This document shows, piece after piece, positions 13,059 to 25,686 of a stretch of DNA of 64,000 nucleotides. Position 1 is the first letter of the stretch. Each line of letters starts with the position of its first letter. The DNA comes from Dioscorea cayenensis subsp. rotundata (Eukaryota > Streptophyta > Magnoliopsida > Dioscoreales > Dioscoreaceae): positions 2,418,001 to 2,482,000 of the forward strand of contig NC_052480.1 of the NCBI RefSeq assembly GCF_009730915.1, written 5' to 3'. The notes under the pieces were generated by a model. It was not told the DNA's origin and made no database searches. It saw only the letters and a program-made list of their open reading frames with translations. The translations under genes and the position numbers were made by a program.

Positions 13059-14863
13059 TTTGATGCCTAACAAGCCAAAGTACTCAGTTGTTGGCATGAG
13101 CTTATTGCCCACAATGTAACTTATAAAGTCTGAGCAGCTTGTTAAGATCTTTCATACATTTTTATTTGAGATGCCGAAAATTCATGAAGGCAGTAAACTG
13201 TTGCCTTCACTTTTATGTCAATCTGTTGCAAGTGAGGAGCATAGGAAATCCATAAATTAACTACCTTCGGCCACTGATTTTCATCGCTGCATAAACACTC
13301 AAGGTAAGTATATCCTCGGCTTTAGATTCTCTGAAATAATCAGAGGATGGAAAACTGCAAAACATTTGTTTTTTATCTTGTCAAGATTGTTGCCAAGATT
13401 GATGAAACAACTCTATTTTTCTCGGGGCTGATATCGGTAATTGTTATCGGACAAGAAGATGAAGATCTTTCCTTGGCATCGAGGATTCGGGAAGTTCGAT
13501 CTCCATGACATCTACTAAAAGATCACCATGTTCTTTAAGTAAGGAGTCATGTTATGGACTAATTAAGTGCAAGCCTGAGCTCAAGTGCAGTAAGTCAAAA
13601 TTGCTGCATAAAATTTAATTCACTAAGAACATCACAGCACAAATGCAGCAATGGATTATTATTCAAAATAAGCAAATGCTGACAAGTTCTGTTCTTGATT
13701 TGCAGGGAAATATTTGTTGTGAAACTTTTAGTTGAATCATGTCATAACCAAAAAACATGTATCTGATAAATATTTGCAGTAATTAAGAAATTGAATGCTT
13801 CTATGAAGCTTTTAAATCCAGCTAGAATTTTTTTAACATAAACTTTAGTTTCAGTATGAGAAATGCATAATGCTGTCAATTTATAGCATCAGCATTTATC
13901 TTTATTAAATTACTTTGAAAAAAAAAGGTGATTCTTAATGAAAAGATGAAAGTAAAACAAGCAGGGACATAACAAATAGGACTAACATAAAGATTAACAA
14001 ACTCTAATCCTTTACTGAACATTAATTGTTATACAAATTTTCAGTACTAACAAACTCAAACAAACATGCAAAAGCCCTTCAGTAGTTACACAACAATGAA
14101 GCTTCCATACTGAAGTCATGAAGAAAATATGATAGAAAATTGCATTGCATTTGGAAATAACATAACAAATTAACAAAAATCAATCTTTACTGAAGATAAA
14201 AAGATACATACCCTTTCATTCCTACAGTAGACACAATACCAAAATAATATATAGGACTAAAACCTTTAAGAAACAATTACCCTCTCAGATTTAGATGTTT
14301 TACTGGATGTGGGTCTTGGCTCAGCTCATATCCAACATATATAACAAAATAAAACTTGTTAAACATGCTATACATTAAAAAAAATTCACTTAAAAAACAA
14401 GTGAAATGCATTTGTGACTTATCAAATGATTTCATAACTTAGCGGTATTAGTCCCATCACAAAAAGCAGGCGTGAAACATTTAACAGAATTCAAGTTTCG
14501 AGTCTTGTTAGACGCAATAATTGTAATAGGTCCCCGGTTGTAGATGTATATTTTCTACTTAATCCTTATATCGTTGTATGAGAAGAGCGGTTAGATGATC
14601 AATTTTGAGTCTGTGCATACGTACAACATGATATATAGAATTTGTCGCTTTCAGAGAAAAAAAAAAACAAAACTGGTGACTTCTCCACTTCACAAACTAA
14701 GCTCCCTTGCTAAATTGTGGTGCTGGTTAAAGCCCCATTGAATCATCTGACCAAAATTAATGGACCCAATTGGAACCCTAGAATCTAATCTCATCAACAC
14801 CTAAGCTATTTTCAAGATCAGTGAGCATCTATCATGCAACATTGTTATTTCAAGATCATTGCC
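13059..14863 (-). pseudogene. Inverted decayed duplicate of the mTERF5 locus
   Basis: Read on the minus strand, this stretch aligns collinearly with 57560-59690, which covers the end of the ankyrin gene, its 3'UTR, the mTERF5 leader, an intron, and the third of the way into the main coding exon. Matching pairs include 14690-14863 with 57560-57745, about 14000-14270 with 57995-58310, 13720-13945 with 58370-58560, 13381-13530 with 59049-59160, and 13059-13350 with the region around 59430-59690. Exact runs of 25-31 bases occur (for example 13509-13530 with 59056-59077). Because the intron and 5' flank are included, it is a DNA-level copy, not a retrocopy. Exon 2 of the parent and a block of the main exon are deleted, stop codons and frameshifts occur throughout, and a SINE-like sequence has landed at about 14440-14640. 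It cannot make an mTERF protein. Confidence 0.9.
14440..14640 (+). mobile_element. SINE-like insertion within the mTERF5 pseudogene
   Basis: This segment has no counterpart in the parental mTERF5 locus and interrupts the alignment. It shares a block (TAATAGGTCCCCGGTTGTAG, then GATGATCAATTTTGAGTC) with the stretch near 37280-37400 (TAATAGATCTTTGGTTGTAG). An early TTAGCGGTATTAG and a later AAGTTTCGAGTCTT resemble A and B boxes. The exact ends are unknown. Confidence 0.4.
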
Positions 14864-16060
14864 TTTTCTTTCGGTTATGGTTACCAGTATTTAATTTAAT
14901 TATAACATTGTTATGTTTTTTTTAATACCGAGTGAAACAGAAAAAAACATCCTAAACAATAAATTCAGTACCAACAGATAAAAATATTATTAATATGTTA
15001 GTTTTCTGTCATATATTATACTCTTTTTGGTATTTTAGGCTTATTTTATTTTAAGTATTTTAATTTTTTTCATTTGTCTATTTAAAAATTCTATGAAGTA
15101 TTAAATATTATTTCTCTAAATTTATTCCTATAATTTTAAAACTTTCAATAAATTATATTAAACTACATATTTGTTTAAATATATTTTTAATAAAAATAAA
15201 ATTTTAAAAATTAATATATTTTTAATACAAATAAATTTTAAAAAATTAATATAATTTTTATAAAATTTAAATTATCAATTAATTTTAACTAATTATTTTA
15301 ATTTATATAACAAATAATGAACAAATAGCCATTCTTAAGTTTGGTTATTTACAAAAGCTTAATGAGTTTGAGTTTTTCACAGAATGTCCATTTTTTTCGA
15401 CATCATATTTTTTTACGTCCTTTTTGTCGTAATGTTATGTAAACGCTTTATAATTTTTTTAAAGCTGAAACACATAACATTAAATGATTAAATATTAAAG
15501 CAGATGAAAGTCAAATATTAAATAAACACTTATATAATTATACGAAAACTCATTGAAGTATATATTGTAAAATAGAATAATATGATAGAAGCTATATAAC
15601 TAAAAAATAATAGGTCTAGAAAAAAAACTATCTGATAAATTTAAATATTAAATATATGTATGGAATATTTTGAAATTTTTAAAGACTTATAATTAATTTT
15701 TTTCCATTGCAGATCTTCCACTTATTTTGGTTAAAATGGATAAGTAAAAAAACCCGAAAGTAATTTTATTTTAATTTCTTTAACTTAAAAAAAAAATCAT
15801 CTGATAAGTACTACACTGTAGATCTTCCACGTATTTTGGTTGCACGAAAGTGGTGTACATCCTCCCAACCACCAAATCAAGCCAAAAAAAAAAAGTCAAA
15901 ACAATGGGCAGCTTCACGTAACCCAAGACGTAGATCCATAAAAGAGATCCAGCGATGTCGACACGCGGCGAGATCTCATCCGTCCAATCTTAAGCTTTAA
16001 TGACCGTTGGATACAAAGATCAGACGGTTAGGATGATCCGAACTAACTCGTTGGTTTGCG
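14864..16060. other. Intergenic upstream of the GTE gene
   Basis: It is AT-rich to about 15840, then becomes GC-richer with ACGT and CACG elements (for example TTCACGTAACC near 15912) as it approaches the GTE promoter. No gene is seen. Confidence 0.55.
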
Positions 16061-16068
16061 CGTGGGGC

Positions 16069-16078
16069 CTATAAATAA
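16069..16078 (+). promoter_or_regulatory. TATA box of the GTE gene
   Basis: CTATAAATA lies where base composition shifts to GC-rich transcribed leader. The leader runs to the ATG at 16955, so it is nearly 0.9 kb or contains a 5'UTR intron; a donor-like TTTTCG/GTAAAT is at about 16280. The transcription start is inferred, not shown. Confidence 0.4.
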
Positions 16079-16954
16079 CGCGGCGAAAGAGTGAGCGATT
16101 CGTCGAATCGGTCGCGCTGGTTGCTGACTCACTCGCTGACGCGGATCGGGCGGAAGAGAACGAGGAGAAGAAGAGCTGCGGGGGGGATTAGGGTTTCGAA
16201 TTCTAGGGTTTTTAGGCGAAGGGGGAGGCTTCGTTTGAGATCGAGTGGATTCGGGTTTGGATTCCTGGACGCAATTTTCGGTAAATTTTGAGCTTTCTTG
16301 CGATTTCTTGGTTGTGATTTCTCTCATTCTCGCTGTTTAGGGTTTGCTCTGGGGGAATCGGAGATAGAGGGTGAGGTAGGGGTTGGTTTTCAAACAATTT
16401 GATTCTTTTGGGTGGTGGTTCGGCGTTGGGGGTGGTGGGATTGGAGGTGGATTAGGGTTAGGGTTTCGTGTTGGCTGTTGGATTACGGTTGAATTTTTTT
16501 TTGCGGTGTTTGGTGGATTGGGGGTCTCTTGGGCCATTGTTTGTCTCTGGACTAGACTTTTGCATCAGTGGAGGGAAAATTGTTCAGCAGCTAGGGCTTT
16601 GTTGGTGTGGTGTTAGTCTGGATCTACTTTGATTCTTTTTGCAATTTTGATCTGAATCGAGCGGCAGAGGCTGTTCAGTGGTCTTTAATTTTTAGCCTTT
16701 TGTGAAGTTCTGGCTTTTCTTATTCATTGAAAGTTATATTGAGATCTTGATACACGGAAATCACAAACTAATCATTTGTAAATTAGAAGGGGGCACAAAT
16801 TGTCTGGATTCTGAAAGAAGTGATCTTGGTGGGGAATTTGAATTCCAAGAGACAAGCTTCACAAAAAGGTGAAATTTGGAGTATTTACTAGTATTAGATG
16901 GTGTTGAAGTGATTATGGCATGCATTGCACGCTAAAGTTTCTTGAATTGGATCT

Positions 16955-19900
16955 ATGGCACAGACTGTTCTTGTGGAATATACTGAAGAGAAAGAGTTGA
17001 AGAGGAAATCAAGGGATCTTTCGTTTGTAATGATGGGTAAATCGCAGAAGTTTTCGAAAGGGTACAATTCTGGTTTTGTTCCGGATTACCGTCATACTGT
17101 GGAGACCATGGGGGATTCGGAGGGGTTTGATTACTTGGGTGGGGTGGACTGTGAGGAATTTTGCCCGCCAAAGAGGAAATGCATTAGTTTAAATGAGGAT
17201 AGACTCGATGTTTGCAGTGTTCCAACGGAAGTTATTTCTCTGTCCAAGCTGTCAGCTGCTGAGAGAAAGGAGTTGCAGATGAGATTTACAGAAGAGCTCC
17301 AGCAGGTCCAAGCAGTTCATAAGAGGATACTGTCTATGAGTGTGAAAGGTGGAAATGCAATTTCAGTTTCATCAATCAATCAAGGTCATAGCAATAAAAG
17401 GGATTCTGCTGCACAGAATGGTGCCAATTTAAAGCGTGGGGTTACAGGAAGGTTTGTATCAGCAAAGCGGGCTCCTGCTATTCCTCCTGTTAGCAGTTCT
17501 CATGCCATGTTGATGAAGCAGTGTGAGGTGATTCTTAAGCGTGTGATGTCTCACCAATATGGATGGGTGTTCAATACACCAGTTGATGTGGTTAAGTTGA
17601 ACATTCCAGATTACCACACAATTATTAAGCATCCAATGGATCTTGGCACAGTCAAGAGTAAAATTGCTTCCAGTGCCTATTCTAGCCCATGGGATTTTCT
17701 CGCAGATGTAAGACTTACCTTCACTAATGCAATGACATACAACCCTCCAGGCAATGATGTCCATGGAATGGCAGATACTCTGAGCAAGTTTTTTGAAGCG
17801 AGGTGGAAGTCTGTTGAGAAAAAGTTGGCCACAGCTGATATAAGGAACAAAAAACAAGAAGCAACCAAGCCAGTACAGCTGCAAAAGAATAGGAAAGCCT
17901 CGCCCATGAGGAATAAAACTTTTGATCCTGCAATTGCCAAGCCCAAGATGACAGATGAGGAGAAAATTAGTCTTGGCAGGCATGTGGAGTCATTGCTATC
18001 TGACATGCCTGTGCACATTGTCGAGTTTTTGAGAAGGCATTGTGATCCTTCAAATCAGTCAAGTGAGGATGGTGTTGAGATTGATTTTGCTACCCTCAGT
18101 GATGATACGTTGTTTGAGTTGAGGCAGCTTTTAGATGATGACTTGCAGAAGGAGCAAACTGGTCAGCCTGCGACAACCAAGGCTTGTGAGATGGAGGTAA
18201 CTCTTTTGATTAAGCTTATCGATCATCATTTTAACATTTTAATTCTGAAGATGATATCAATAGCTACTTTCTTTCTTCTTTCTGCAGATGTTGAATGAAT
18301 ATGGCACTAGCAACTCACCAATGAACCATCCTTCCAAAGGTTTTTTCTAACTCTTAATTCAGATACTTATCCTAGTTAAATGTCCTTTATTAATTCCCTT
18401 GTCTTGTTCCTGGTGCTAGCGCAGGCATGGAACCTGCTGATGAAGATGTAGACATTGGTGGTAATGATCCTCCTATTCCATGCTATCCTCCTCTTGAGAT
18501 TGAGAAAGATGCAGCACTCAAAAGCAGCAAATGCAGCAGTTCAAGCAGTTCCAGTAGTGATTCCGACTCTTCCAGCGGTGTGTGCTTCTTTATTGTCCTT
18601 TATTTTTTTTTATCTTTTATTTGTATGGTTCCTCAGAAATATGTCCTGGGACCATTTGTCTATCTAGCTGTATTTTGTAGTTCATTGCTTCCTTCTGTAA
18701 TGTGGATCAGATTTAAATCTTTTACATGCTTTGTCTACTTTGTGGCCTCAATGTTATTGAACCTTTTTTGATATCATTGTTTTGCTTGTGGATTATTTTC
18801 TCGAAATTAGTTTCTATTGAAGTTTAGGTTATTTTTCATTCTTTGACTCTCTCTAAGATTTTTTATAATACATGTTGATATAATGCTAGGATATGTGCCA
18901 CTGGTGGTATGTCCTCCAACAGTTATCTCGGTTAGTGTACTTGACCTAGGACTGGTTTTTTTTGGATTGTGACAGAACCTGATTTTACACAATACCCTTA
19001 ACAACTTAATCATCCATTGTCAATTTTATAAAACTCTTCATTGATAAACTCTCTTTTTTTCTCACCATCTATTGCCTATTTTGGACGGATGCTTAATTTT
19101 AATCGTTATAAAGGCTTATTTGAATGCTAGAAAGAAGGGATAAATTGTGCTGCATAGGAAGAGATATCTATTAAAATAGTTTGATAGTGAAATTTGTCTT
19201 GAACTAAATGGGCCAATCCTGTGGAATGAATGACTTCTGATTTCTTGTATGTTTTGATGTTTTTTGATCATTCTTCACCCTGTAGATTTTGGAGTTGGCT
19301 TGCCATATAACCTAATTGGGATTGATGTTCTGCATGTGATCTCTGTTTAGTGTTGCTGTTCAGAGCTGGACTTATGCTCTTAAGTTGGATACTGCATTTT
19401 ATACACTTTGGTGACTTGCTTAATTTATTTTTCTGGTTTGTTAAATAGTGTGGTATTGGTTTTCGATGTGAGAGACGTGTTGTTTCTGCTCCTATTCATG
19501 ATATCACGATGATAAGTTTTTGAGTTGTATAAATGTACTCTTTTAATAGCTGATGTCACTACCTTCAGGTAAGTTTGAGCCACAATTCCATGAGAAAGTA
19601 AAAAGTTGTCCTCTGGATGTATGAGCCGGATTTTTTTTAAAACCGTATAGGCCAGGTTGAGGAAGTAGATCCATATACATTGATCTGCTTCTAGTGTCCA
19701 CAAAAAGTGTTCTCAGCTGGTTTGCAGGCATTGCCAATTGATTATTTAAGTCACTCTCTTCTGTAATCTTGCATTATTTTAGGTTAAAGGGTCTGCCATA
19801 TTATTCATCTGTCTTACCCTACTATGTTTAACTGGTGTACTGGCTTTTTCAATGAGGTGATTTAGTTACCATCTTTGTTTTACATCTTTCATTCTTTTTA

Positions 19901-21974
19901 AAGATTAAATTGTTCTCATAAATACTGAAGAATAGCACACAAATGCTCAGGTACTTGAAAACCAATTTCAATATACCTCTTTTATTTTACAATTTTCTTC
20001 GGCTGAGTTTAATTTGATGCGGGTTCTTTTAGCGGAAGGATAGGAGTGCTCTTTTGCACTGAACTTTGATTGTCATATTATTCAAATTTTAAAAAAATCA
20101 GCTGGTTTTGCCATGTGGATTTTTGCTTAGGCTCTCAACTCTCAATCCAGTTCTTTTTTTCTCACTGTGGTTTAGCTTCTATTATCTTGAACTTCAGTGT
20201 TAATTATTGTCCCATTTATATTGTAATGACATTTTTTTTTTCTTTTATGGTTCTGCAGATTCAGACTCTGGAAGTTCGTCTGGAAGCGACTCAGATGCTC
20301 AAATAACTAGTCCACCAAAAACTGCCAAGGTATTTAGCAGTGATTATTTGGTAGAATGTTCATCATCTTAATATTCTTATATTTTGGCATAAAATGTTCA
20401 TTTCTTATATAGATTTGAAATTTTCCTTTAAGAGTATGTATACCTACTTGGTTTTTCCTCCTGAGTTTTGTGCTCTTACAGAGCATTAATTATCCATGTT
20501 CTAGTCATCATTACCTGGGCATATCCAGGTGTGGTATTTGGTTTAAGACTTTGGTGTCACATATCCCCTTTTTTTTCTTTTTTTAGGGGCTATCTAAGTT
20601 TGCTTGAAACTGCCTTTTTTCCCCTTATCTTTTAAAACCCTCCATATCTTTTTTCTTTCTTTTTGTTTTTTAAATCTCTCTAAATACTGTTGATTCCTTA
20701 TTGTATTCACTTGAGATATATATTCAAATACTTGGATACTAGACTCCTGTAACTTTGTCCTAACATGGTCTTATAGGAACATGTTCAGCCAGAGTCAGTT
20801 ATCACCAAAGGAAAGAGTGATATGCATTCTCTTGATGTGAACGGTGAGCTCTTAATCTACCTCTGACCTTTTCATTGAATACTTTGTTTGGCTTTTGCTT
20901 CCTACTGTTGTGTAGGTTGTAATATTCGTAAAAATCACAGGATCTGTCGATGGTCTGGATCAATTTAAACAAGACACTCATCCTATAACAGTATCTGTTG
21001 ATATGAATGGAAATAAAGAGGGTAAGCATGAAATTTGAGAAGCAAATCGAGGTCTTGCCATTTAATTTGCGCAGATCTCCTCATCTTTTCCCTATGAAAA
21101 TTTTAGGGGAGAATGCTCCATGTGAGAGGCAGGTCTCCCCAGATAAGCTCTACCGAGCTGCTTTATTGAGGAGTCGTTTTGCTGATACAATACTCAAAGC
21201 CCGTGAGAAGGCACTTGACCAGGTTTGTTGCAAAAGTAAAATTTTCTCAAGCTATTTGGTGAATTTGTAATTTTGTATCCTATTTAATTTTCTTGAGTTG
21301 GCTTGTGGCTGACTTTAATAATGTCAGGGTGAAAAGCTGGATCCTGAAAAGCTGCGACGTGAAAAGGAGGAACTTGAAAGGCAGCAAAGGGAAGGTAATG
21401 TATCTTTCCTCCGGTAATCTTATTATTTCATTCCATAATTGATGTTTTGCCTTGTGCTTTTACTTATCATTTCACCATTTATGGAAGCAGAAAAGGCTAG
21501 ATTACAAGCCGAAGCTAAAGCTGCTGAGGAAGTGCGCAGGCGTGCCGAAGCAGAAGCCGCTGCAGAAGCCAAGAGAAAAAGGGAGCTTGAGAGAGAGGCT
21601 GCGCGGCAGGCCTTGCTAAAGGTTAATTGTGCAACTCTTTTGCTAAGTGTATGGTTCTTCTCATTTCCTGTTATTAACCGATCATTCGAAGCACAATGCA
21701 GGTGGAAAAGACAGTGGAGATCAATGAGAACAGTTTGATTCTCCATGACCTTGAAATGCTTCGGACAGTACCAGCAGAAAACGGCTCTGAATCCTCCATC
21801 ATCAACGAGACAAGCCCAGACATTTCTCCGGACAGCTTGTTCAACCTCGGAGGTGGCAATGCATTGGAGCAACTTGGATTGTATATAAAGCCAGATGACG
21901 AAGAAGAGGAAGAAGGCGAGCCGGGTAATTCTCCTATGCATGATGACAACCCGGAGGAAGGCGAGATTGATTAA
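16955..21974 (+). CDS. GTE10: Bromodomain-NET transcription factor, GTE8/GTE10-type
   Basis: Plant BET-family chromatin reader: the bromodomain binds acetylated histone lysines and the NET domain binds partner proteins, in the nucleus. Ten exons read 16955-18196, 18288-18339, 18425-18577, 20259-20329, 20777-20843, 20941-21021, 21107-21222, 21328-21394, 21491-21621 and 21702-21974, all phases matching, giving 750 aa. The N-terminus has the group motif [13 protein letters not shown] and PKRKCISLN; the bromodomain is about residues 186-290 ([12 protein letters not shown], the acetyl-lysine Asn in [10 protein letters not shown]); NET is about 332-400 (LPVH-like [12 protein letters not shown]). 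The tail has a Ser-run [14 protein letters not shown], the conserved [20 protein letters not shown], a long charged Glu/Ala/Arg coiled coil, and an acidic end. The first ATG opens the conserved family N-terminus. Intron 3 is 1.7 kb. The family is certain; assignment to GTE8 versus GTE10 is not. Confidence 0.92.
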
Positions 21975-23042
21975 TCAGTGTCTTTCTCTGAATCAACAGA
22001 TCTCTTGCTTGATGAACAATGATAGAGTTTTATTAGTTTTCTTCTTTCCCTTTGTGTGTGTGTGTGTGTGTGTGTGTGTGGCTGTGATTTTGACAGCCTT
22101 CAATTTTGGGAAGTTTTACATGGTATTGTTGGATAGACCTCCAAAAATCACTCTCTGGATGCATTGGAAACAGGATATTATTTTATTTATATGATATCTT
22201 GGTGGGACTTTAATCAAATTGTTCCTCAGGTTACAACTGCCACCTTCTGAAGGATATGATCACTTTCTTCAGAGTTTTGTGTGTGCTTTCAACAACTCTT
22301 GAATCGATATCAATTGCTTTCACGTTTATCTCTCTGGATATGTACTTCAGAGGCTAAGAATGGCTCTCAGGTCAAGTTGAGTTTTTCTTTCATTATTTTA
22401 ATTCATATTTAATGATTAGCTCATTAAACTCTTCAAACCAATATGTAATGTTTTTTAGCCAGGGTCACTCACACGTCATCTCATATATATTTTTTTAATT
22501 ATGAAAGGCTGATTAGTTGCCCACACTTGCAACTTTTTCTTGCTTAAAAGACCAGAATTCTTGTGAATTACTCAATGTCATACATCCAGGATAATTGAGT
22601 GAAAATATATATATATATATATATATAGGAAACTTAATCTGAATTGCTGTGTGCGGTGAAAGAGTGTTTGGTTTTTTTTTTTAAATTGTTTTTTAATAAG
22701 ATGTGCAAATGAGTTTCGACGGTTTAAATTGCATTTTATCACACATAGTTGTTATTTTGTACTCTCTTCGTTCTTTTTTATTTATCGTAATTAATCAAAT
22801 TTCGCATACAAATAAATTTAGTTATTTAATAAATTTTTATAAAATATTTGTTATTTTCATAATATTACCCCTTAATTTATATTTAATTTTAAAAATAGAA
22901 TTAAATAGAGTATTAGAGTAATTTTAGAAAATAAATAAATAAATACCTCTTCATATTTAAAAAAATAGGGAAATTAATTGCTCACCCTCGTAATTTTCAA
23001 AACTTCCCAAAACCTCCAACTTTTGCACAGACTTCGGACAAT
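21975..23042. other. GTE 3' flank up to the assembly gap
   Basis: It contains the 3'UTR of the bromodomain gene, then AT-rich DNA with a TA run near 22603. No exon of the sterol gene that follows the gap is visible here. Confidence 0.6.
22053..22080 (+). repeat. (GT)n microsatellite in GTE 3'UTR
   Basis: About fourteen GT units, 80 bases after the stop codon of the bromodomain gene. Confidence 0.9.
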
Positions 23043-24042
23043 NNNNNNNNNNNNNNNNNNNNNNNNNNNNNNNNNNNNNNNNNNNNNNNNNNNNNNNNNN
23101 NNNNNNNNNNNNNNNNNNNNNNNNNNNNNNNNNNNNNNNNNNNNNNNNNNNNNNNNNNNNNNNNNNNNNNNNNNNNNNNNNNNNNNNNNNNNNNNNNNNN
23201 NNNNNNNNNNNNNNNNNNNNNNNNNNNNNNNNNNNNNNNNNNNNNNNNNNNNNNNNNNNNNNNNNNNNNNNNNNNNNNNNNNNNNNNNNNNNNNNNNNNN
23301 NNNNNNNNNNNNNNNNNNNNNNNNNNNNNNNNNNNNNNNNNNNNNNNNNNNNNNNNNNNNNNNNNNNNNNNNNNNNNNNNNNNNNNNNNNNNNNNNNNNN
23401 NNNNNNNNNNNNNNNNNNNNNNNNNNNNNNNNNNNNNNNNNNNNNNNNNNNNNNNNNNNNNNNNNNNNNNNNNNNNNNNNNNNNNNNNNNNNNNNNNNNN
23501 NNNNNNNNNNNNNNNNNNNNNNNNNNNNNNNNNNNNNNNNNNNNNNNNNNNNNNNNNNNNNNNNNNNNNNNNNNNNNNNNNNNNNNNNNNNNNNNNNNNN
23601 NNNNNNNNNNNNNNNNNNNNNNNNNNNNNNNNNNNNNNNNNNNNNNNNNNNNNNNNNNNNNNNNNNNNNNNNNNNNNNNNNNNNNNNNNNNNNNNNNNNN
23701 NNNNNNNNNNNNNNNNNNNNNNNNNNNNNNNNNNNNNNNNNNNNNNNNNNNNNNNNNNNNNNNNNNNNNNNNNNNNNNNNNNNNNNNNNNNNNNNNNNNN
23801 NNNNNNNNNNNNNNNNNNNNNNNNNNNNNNNNNNNNNNNNNNNNNNNNNNNNNNNNNNNNNNNNNNNNNNNNNNNNNNNNNNNNNNNNNNNNNNNNNNNN
23901 NNNNNNNNNNNNNNNNNNNNNNNNNNNNNNNNNNNNNNNNNNNNNNNNNNNNNNNNNNNNNNNNNNNNNNNNNNNNNNNNNNNNNNNNNNNNNNNNNNNN
24001 NNNNNNNNNNNNNNNNNNNNNNNNNNNNNNNNNNNNNNNNNN
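23043..24042. other. Assembly gap of exactly 1000 N
   Basis: A run of exactly 1000 N is a conventional placeholder, so the true length is unknown. It removes the promoter and N-terminal exons of the cycloeucalenol cycloisomerase gene. The long open frames crossing it are artefacts of unknown bases. Confidence 0.98.
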
Positions 24043-24286
24043 AATTGATCATGTAAGACGGGCATGTTGAGAAGGTGTGGATGTGTATGCTTTTGAAAGA
24101 TAAGAGTTGGAGATGCCATCTTGATGTGGTACTTGTACCTTGGTGTGACCAGTTTAAATAATAGAAATTATATAGATGCCAGAGAATGTTTTTTTAATTG
24201 CATATATAATAAATTGTGGATCTGGTAGTCCTTTATCTGCTATTGCTGAAACTAAGACTGTCTTTATTCAAACCATTTTGTTACAG

Positions 24287-25686
24287 GTGCCACATACAAC
24301 ATTTCTTCTCACCCATACTTGCTTTCTGTTTTACCATGTCATATCAAATATGACACTTCGCCGGCTGCGACATTCAATTGCTGACTTACCACATTCAATA
24401 CGTATGGTTACTGAAGCTGCTTGGGTTTTGGCCCTCTCTTACTTCATAGCATACTTGGAAACTATAGCAATTTCGAACGTAAGTGGTTATTAAGTCAACA
24501 CATTTAATTTATGATTATTTTATCTCATCTTGATGTCAAGTTCCACTGTGCAGTGTTGAATTTGCACTTGTGATTTAAAAATAATTGCAGTCATCATTTT
24601 TGTGTGTGTGTGTGTGTGTGTGAATTACCTTCATTTACTATGTCATGTATTCTAAACTTTTAGTATGTGCTGGCATGCACACTTTGTGTACACCATGCCT
24701 ATTCAAGGCTTACTCAGATACTTGTCCTTTATAATGCAAATACTGCTTCAATGAAAAGTAAGCAGTTAACATACCTGTTTTGATGTTTGAGTTTGGAATG
24801 ATAGTGCACTGCAGGTGACTATCTCAGCTGTTTTAGTGGAAGAATTTTCTTCATGCAATCCTATTTTATCCAAATTTTATTTATTTATTATCACTGCATT
24901 ATCACGTTCTTGCAAACAAATACCTATTAGCTGAAGTTTGTCACTGATGTAACTCTTTTTTCTCTATGCACATGTGATAGTGTTTTTTCTCTGAACATCC
25001 TTTTAGTAGGTTTCTGGAAAATCATCCATTTAGATTTTAACCATGTGGTAGTCATGACTCCCTTGTGCTTCAATTAACAAGCATTATAGTTGAATTATGT
25101 GTAATCTGTTATATAGATATCCTAATCCAGTGATTGTGGTCTTCTTATCACTTGCTCTTATCAGTGAGCAATAGCTCAAGATTAACTAACAGTGGATTTT
25201 CTTCTTGCAGTTTCCTTATTATGATTTTGTTGATCGGGCATCAATGTACAAAGTCGGATGTCTCTTCTATGCAATATACTTCATTGTGAGCTTTCCCATG
25301 TTTTTAAGGTAAGAAACTGATCAAATTATAACCCTCGTAGAAAACCCCAATCTTTGTTTGTTCATTACATTATATCAAATTAATATCCTATTGAACTTTT
25401 GCTTGTGTGTATATCATCGAAGTAACAAAACATTTTATCTATAAAGTCACAAGTTTTGTTCTAATACCCACTCATATGTTGTTCAATTACTAGGATTGAT
25501 GAGAAAGTAGGTGCACCATGGGACTTTGGGAGAGTGGCTGTTGATGCCTTAGGTGCTGCCATGCTTGTCACCATCATCCTCGATTTATGGCGTATATTTC
25601 TCGGACCCATTATTCCTGTCCAAGAATCAAAACAGTGTGCACAACCAGGGCTTGCATGGTTTCACTTGCCGGAGAGCTCAATGTAG
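24287..25686 (+). CDS. CPI1: Cycloeucalenol cycloisomerase, C-terminal part (5' exons lost in gap)
   Basis: The enzyme opens the 9beta,19-cyclopropane ring of cycloeucalenol to give obtusifoliol in plant sterol synthesis; it is an ER membrane protein. Three exons are readable: 24287-24478, 25211-25308 and 25494-25686 (stop TAG 25684-25686), with AG/GT boundaries in phase. They encode VPHTTFLLTHTCFLFYHV, SNMTLRRLRHSIADLPHS, YDFVDRASMYKVGCLFYAIY and RVAVDALGAAMLVTIILDLW, which are family signatures, with several hydrophobic membrane spans. About 160 residues are present of roughly 280 expected. Everything upstream of VPHTTF, including the start codon, is missing and is presumed to lie in the 1000-N gap or beyond. 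Frames in the visible exons are intact. A 3'UTR intron (donor GTGAGT after 25702) is likely. Confidence 0.9.
24600..24622 (+). repeat. (TG)n microsatellite in CPI1 intron
   Basis: About eleven TG units within the intron after the first visible exon. Confidence 0.9.

Noticed and set aside
17459-18018. Antisense open frames of 113 and 174 codons
   Set aside because: They are shadows of the conserved bromodomain-NET exon on the plus strand.
22974-24119. Open frames of 350-380 codons across the N run
   Set aside because: They consist almost entirely of unknown bases in the assembly gap.
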